Below are positions 14,318 through 16,789 of a DNA stretch of 16,789 bases, piece after piece. The stretch's first letter is position 1. Each line of letters begins with the position of its first letter. The translations under genes and the position numbers were made by a program. This DNA comes from an uncultured Blautia sp. (GTDB lineage Bacteria > Bacillota > Clostridia > Lachnospirales > Lachnospiraceae), in contig CABSEJ010000062.1 in the NCBI GenBank assembly GCA_902476765.1, positions 1-16,789 of the forward strand, read 5' to 3'. The notes under the pieces are model-generated. The model was not told where the DNA came from. It made no database searches and saw nothing but the letters and a program-made list of their open reading frames with translations.

Positions 14318-14722
14318 CTATATTTTATCCAGAACTCCCTTGTATCTATCCAGTATGCTCTGCTGTAGTTTACAAAATACAGGAATATACTCTTTTAAAA
14401 TCACCTCAACCAATGCCGCAGCAGCCTTTCCATCGTAAATATGGGCCATATCATTTCTGGCTTTCAGCATGGAAAGCCAGGTTTCTTCCTCCATAAAATC
14501 ATACACGGTATAGGCCGCCTTTAAAATCTCCCGGGGAGAACCGGTGTTGGCCTGGCTTTTTCCCTCATAGCGCAGCAGCTCCTTCAAAACCTTCCAGCTG
14601 AGTTCAAACTGAAGAGAAAACTTATCTATAATCCCGCTAATTATAAATTCATTTGTTAAATCTTCTTTATCTGCCTTTTTCAAGACCTCCAAATTAGAGG
14701 AAAAATTCTCAAATTTTTTCAA
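14318..14722 (-). CDS. hepT: HEPN-domain protein (HI0074/HepT-like), probable toxin
   Basis: A 134-residue all-helical protein matching the nucleotidyltransferase substrate-binding HI0074 family. FELSWKVLKELLRYEG, SPREILKAAY and WLSMLKARNDMAHIYDG are characteristic. The RX4HXY motif is intact as Arg89, His94 and Tyr96 (RNDMAHIY). In studied pairs the Arg/His form an RNase site and the Tyr is the residue AMPylated by the MNT partner. The start is TTG (14722-14720), supported by GGAGGT (14736-14731) eight bases upstream and by the family N-terminus (KKFENFSSNLEVLKKA). It is first in the leftward series hepT-mntA-MATE-RR-HK. Confidence 0.88.
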   Translation of the reverse strand: MKKFENFSSNLEVLKKADKEDLTNEFIISGIIDKFSLQFELSWKVLKELLRYEGKSQANTGSPREILKAAYTVYDFMEEETWLSMLKARNDMAHIYDGKAAAALVEVILKEYIPVFCKLQQSILDRYKGVLDKI

Positions 14723-14781
14723 AATATTATACCTCCTTTTACAGAAATATTCCTCCTTTAGCTACGGGAGAATCTCTTTTT

Positions 14782-14811
14782 ATTCTATCATGCCTTACCC
14801 TATCTGAACAA
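14782..14811 (-). promoter_or_regulatory. Candidate hepT promoter
   Basis: On the minus strand TTGTTC (14811-14806) and TAGAAT (14787-14782) are 18 bp apart. The -35 falls inside a copy of the CTGAACAAG motif that recurs in this intergenic region. Confidence 0.5.
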
Positions 14812-14941
14812 GGCAGGCAAAAATTTTTTCTTTTTTTCTAAAATCGGATAGAAATCTTTCTTTCATTGCGAATCTATAGTATAAACAAAGGAACGTACCC
14901 TCTCTGAACAAGAACATACATGCCTTGTTCAGAGTAGGTAC
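14797..14941. repeat. Three copies of a TACCCT-N-TCTGAACAAG motif, two as an inverted pair
   Basis: Direct copies lie at 14797-14813 (TACCCTATCTGAACAAG) and 14896-14912 (TACCCTCTCTGAACAAG). The third, inverted, begins CTTGTTCAGAG at 14924-14934. The second and third form an inverted repeat with 11-bp perfect arms, extending to 18 bp with two mismatches and an 11-nt loop. The first copy also forms a TGCCTT/AAGGCA hairpin. They sit between divergent hepT and the ECF sigma gene and look like shared regulatory sites. Confidence 0.7.
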
Positions 14942-14943
14942 CC

Positions 14944-14978
14944 TTGTCAAACTAATGTACAGTGATGATAAGCTTATC
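14944..14978 (+). promoter_or_regulatory. Candidate promoter of the ECF sigma operon
   Basis: TTGTCA (14944-14949) and GATAAG (14967-14972) are 17 bp apart. The -10 is half of a perfect 12-bp palindrome GATAAGCTTATC (14967-14978). The start of transcription would leave about 35 nt before the ATG. The weak -10 leaves room for a different, sigma-autoregulated promoter that I could not identify. Confidence 0.4.
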
Positions 14979-15014
14979 GCCCTTGTATAGAAAAAACCAC
15001 AGCAAGGAGGCCCT

Positions 15015-15581
15015 ATGAAGATAACAGATAAAAATTTTATCGGGGAGATTTCCAGAAGAAATGAAAAAGCTCTGGAATACTGCATGACCCGGTTCGGCGG
15101 ACTGGTGAAAGCCGTTATCCGCAGACATCTGGGATGTCTTCGGCAGTATGAAGAAGAATGTATCAATGACGTGTTTTTTGCTGTTTGGGAGCATATCTCT
15201 TCCTATGATGAGAAGCGAAACTCTTTTGACAACTGGATTGCCGGAGTAGCCCGTATCAAGGCCCTGGACTGCAGGCGCAGATATGCCAGGCATCTGGCAG
15301 AGTTAAGCTGGGAAGAACAGGAACCCCAGATGCATTCCCGGGAAGGACAGCCGGAAGCCTTGGTTCTGCAGCAGGAAATCGCTGAAGAAATCCAAAAGCT
15401 GCTGGAATGTCTAAAGCCCCAGGACCGGGAGTTATTCCGAAAGGTTTATATAGAAGAGCAAGACCTTGAGGAAGTCAGCCGGAATACCGGCATGTCCAAG
15501 CCGGTTATCTACAACCATTTATCCAGAGGAAAAAAGAAAATCCGCAGCATCTTTGCCAACCGTGCCTCGAAAGGAGAATAG
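15015..15581 (+). CDS. ECF-type RNA polymerase sigma factor
   Basis: A 188-residue alternative sigma factor. The sigma-2 domain spans about 12-90, with YEEECINDVFFAVWEHISSY and the NSFDNWIAGVARIKALDCRR segment for core binding and -10 melting. A linker of about 40 residues leads to sigma-4 (about 131-178: LKPQDRELFRKVYIEEQDLE, then EVSRNTGMSKPVIYNHLSRG), which reads the -35. AAGGAGG (15004-15010) precedes the ATG. Two bases separate its stop from the next gene, a DUF4179-type membrane protein. This pairing is common in Lachnospiraceae, where the partner is expected to hold the sigma at the membrane until a signal arrives. Target promoters are unknown. Confidence 0.93.
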   Translation: MKITDKNFIGEISRRNEKALEYCMTRFGGLVKAVIRRHLGCLRQYEEECINDVFFAVWEHISSYDEKRNSFDNWIAGVARIKALDCRRRYARHLAELSWEEQEPQMHSREGQPEALVLQQEIAEEIQKLLECLKPQDRELFRKVYIEEQDLEEVSRNTGMSKPVIYNHLSRGKKKIRSIFANRASKGE

Positions 15582-15583
15582 CT

Positions 15584-16726
15584 ATGAAAGATACTTCTAT
15601 CTATGATTTATTAAACAATATGGACAACGAACCCCACTCCTACAGCCCCCTGGATATTACCCCCGGGGAATTGAACGCCTGGAAAAAGTCCTTTACCGCC
15701 AAACGCACTGCTACTTCAAGCCGGAAAGAATCCTCTGCTGACAGAACTGCCTTTCTCAGCCCAAAGAAGTCCTCTGCTGACAGACATTCTGCTTCTCTCA
15801 GTCCAAAAGAATCCTCTGCTGACAGGCATTCCGCTTCTCCCAGCTGGAAAAAATTCGCAGCGGCAGCGGCCATTGTCTGCCTGGTACTGGCCGGAAGTTC
15901 TATAGGGCCGGTACGTCAGACGGTTTACGCCGGCATGAAAGCCGTAACCTATGACTTGGCTCATTTAATGGGTATTTCCCAGGACCTGGCTCCCTATAAA
16001 ACCGTGGTGGGCCAATCCATAACCGGTAGAGAAGTCACCATAACCCTGACAGAAGTGGTTCTTGATGAGGAAACCCTGTATATTTCCGACACTGTCACTA
16101 CCCCAGAAAAAATAGACGGAGACAGGATTCCTTCTGAGTATATTCCGGACGCCACAGTCTTTCTCAACGGAAGGATGATAAGCACAGCAGCCAGCGGCAG
16201 CGTACAAAAGGCTGACGACTATAATCTGGTAAGCAATATGGAACTGGAGCTTCCGGATATAGACACAGCCCAGACCCTGGACCTGGAAATCCAGTATTAT
16301 CTGGACGGAAAAAAACTGGGAACCATGGCCTTCTCCGCCTCAGGAAAAGAACTGGCACTGGACACTAAAACACTGGAATTAAAGGAAACCATTCCACTGC
16401 CTGACGGAACGGAAATCACCCTGCAGAAGTACGCCTCAAACAGCATGGGACAAAAAATCTACTTTACTACTACCTCAGACAAATATACTTATGACGTAAT
16501 TCTCCAGGGTACTGATGATTTGGGAAATCCTGTGGAGTTCCTAATCCGCCATATGAGCGACGGCCAGGGCCGGATGGAGGTCAGCACCATAACCAACGGT
16601 TACATCCATGAGGATGCTTCCTCCCTTACTCTTACTCCATACGCAGTAAAAATGCCGGAAACCAGCGGCAAAATCAGCAACGATTATCAGCCCATAGGCC
16701 AGGCCTTTACCATTACGCTGCCCTAG
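15584..16726 (+). CDS. DUF4179-type membrane protein, probable anti-sigma factor
   Basis: A 380-residue protein with a cytoplasmic N-terminus of about 90 residues, a single membrane segment at about 91-110 (FAAAAAIVCLVLAGSSIGPV), and a large outer domain. The outer domain includes VYAGMKAVTYDLAHLMGISQ, VVGQSITGREVTITLTEVVL and LDEETLYISDTV, the pattern of DUF4179 proteins encoded next to ECF sigma genes. The usual role is to bind and silence the sigma from inside while sensing outside; this is inferred from family and neighbour. It starts two bases after the sigma stop, with AAAGGAGA upstream. The cytoplasmic part carries three SSADR copies (50-54, 63-67, 77-81), an internal tandem repeat. 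The protein ends in a complete, typical way (FTITLP). Confidence 0.87.
   Translation: MKDTSIYDLLNNMDNEPHSYSPLDITPGELNAWKKSFTAKRTATSSRKESSADRTAFLSPKKSSADRHSASLSPKESSADRHSASPSWKKFAAAAAIVCLVLAGSSIGPVRQTVYAGMKAVTYDLAHLMGISQDLAPYKTVVGQSITGREVTITLTEVVLDEETLYISDTVTTPEKIDGDRIPSEYIPDATVFLNGRMISTAASGSVQKADDYNLVSNMELELPDIDTAQTLDLEIQYYLDGKKLGTMAFSASGKELALDTKTLELKETIPLPDGTEITLQKYASNSMGQKIYFTTTSDKYTYDVILQGTDDLGNPVEFLIRHMSDGQGRMEVSTITNGYIHEDASSLTLTPYAVKMPETSGKISNDYQPIGQAFTITLP
15731..15854 (+). repeat. In-frame tandem repeat in the anti-sigma gene
   Basis: TCCTCTGCTGACAG occurs at 15731, 15770 and 15812, giving units of 39 and 42 bp. They encode 13- and 14-residue repeats built on KxSSADRxxAxxSPK. Both lengths are multiples of three, so copy-number change would keep the frame. 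Confidence 0.9.
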
Positions 16727-16789
16727 GGCCATCTACTTTAAATATCCTCACGTTTCACTGGCCTGCTTTTCCGATAGCACAGTTGTAAA

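Noticed and set aside
14795..15293. Two leftward frames antisense to the ECF sigma gene and its upstream region
   Set aside because: They lie over a well-supported sigma gene and a regulatory repeat region, and have no family resemblance.
16727..16770. Terminator after the DUF4179 gene
   Set aside because: Only a five-base stem (GGCCA/TGGCC) with a 27-nt loop and a short T-run; too weak to call, and the window ends here.

Overview
The window looks like chromosomal DNA from a gut-type Clostridia, most likely Lachnospiraceae. The evidence is moderate GC, strong AGGAGG ribosome sites, consensus sigma-A promoters, PadR/HAAS and ECF/DUF4179 modules, and a mobile-element integrase set typical of that group. 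I cannot fix the species from sequence alone.

Positions 1 to about 2590 are one end of an integrated mobile element abutting the 3' end of guaA. A leftward xis-like/int/MobC-like run (1-1520) is transcribed divergently from an XRE-family regulator (1701-2234). The 174-bp divergent region holds two good promoters and four copies of a TAAAC-N6-GTTTA-type motif, two of them filling promoter spacers. Beyond the regulator come a terminator, a 130-bp multi-hairpin structure, short direct repeats, and a fifth motif copy overlapping the guaA stop codon. The junction is therefore most likely an att site at guaA.

Positions 2589-5306 (minus strand) carry guaA with a TTG start and its own promoter, then a PadR regulator translationally coupled to a HAAS/DUF1700-like membrane protein. 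Positions 5313-6013 have no supported gene. They hold an array of 64-bp direct repeats and a promoter with an overlapping 23-bp palindrome, probably the distant padR promoter.

Positions 6014-10797 (minus) carry a marR-ArAE-type exporter pair and a MacB/FtsX-type ABC ATPase-permease pair. Positions 10934-14722 (minus) carry hepT, mntA, a MATE pump, an OmpR-type response regulator and a histidine kinase. From mntA to the kinase the genes overlap end to end. A TGTCA-N4-TGTCA site before the ABC genes is a plausible target of the response regulator. Together this is an efflux and envelope-stress block with a HEPN/MNT toxin-antitoxin pair at its head.

Positions 14723-15014 are a divergent regulatory region with three copies of a CTGAACAAG-type motif. 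Positions 15015-16726 (plus) carry an ECF sigma factor and its DUF4179-type membrane partner, whose cytoplasmic part contains a short tandem repeat. The strongest leads for something new are the motif shared between the int promoter and the guaA junction, the cloverleaf-like element at 2300-2431, and the toxin-antitoxin pair welded to a MATE/two-component operon.
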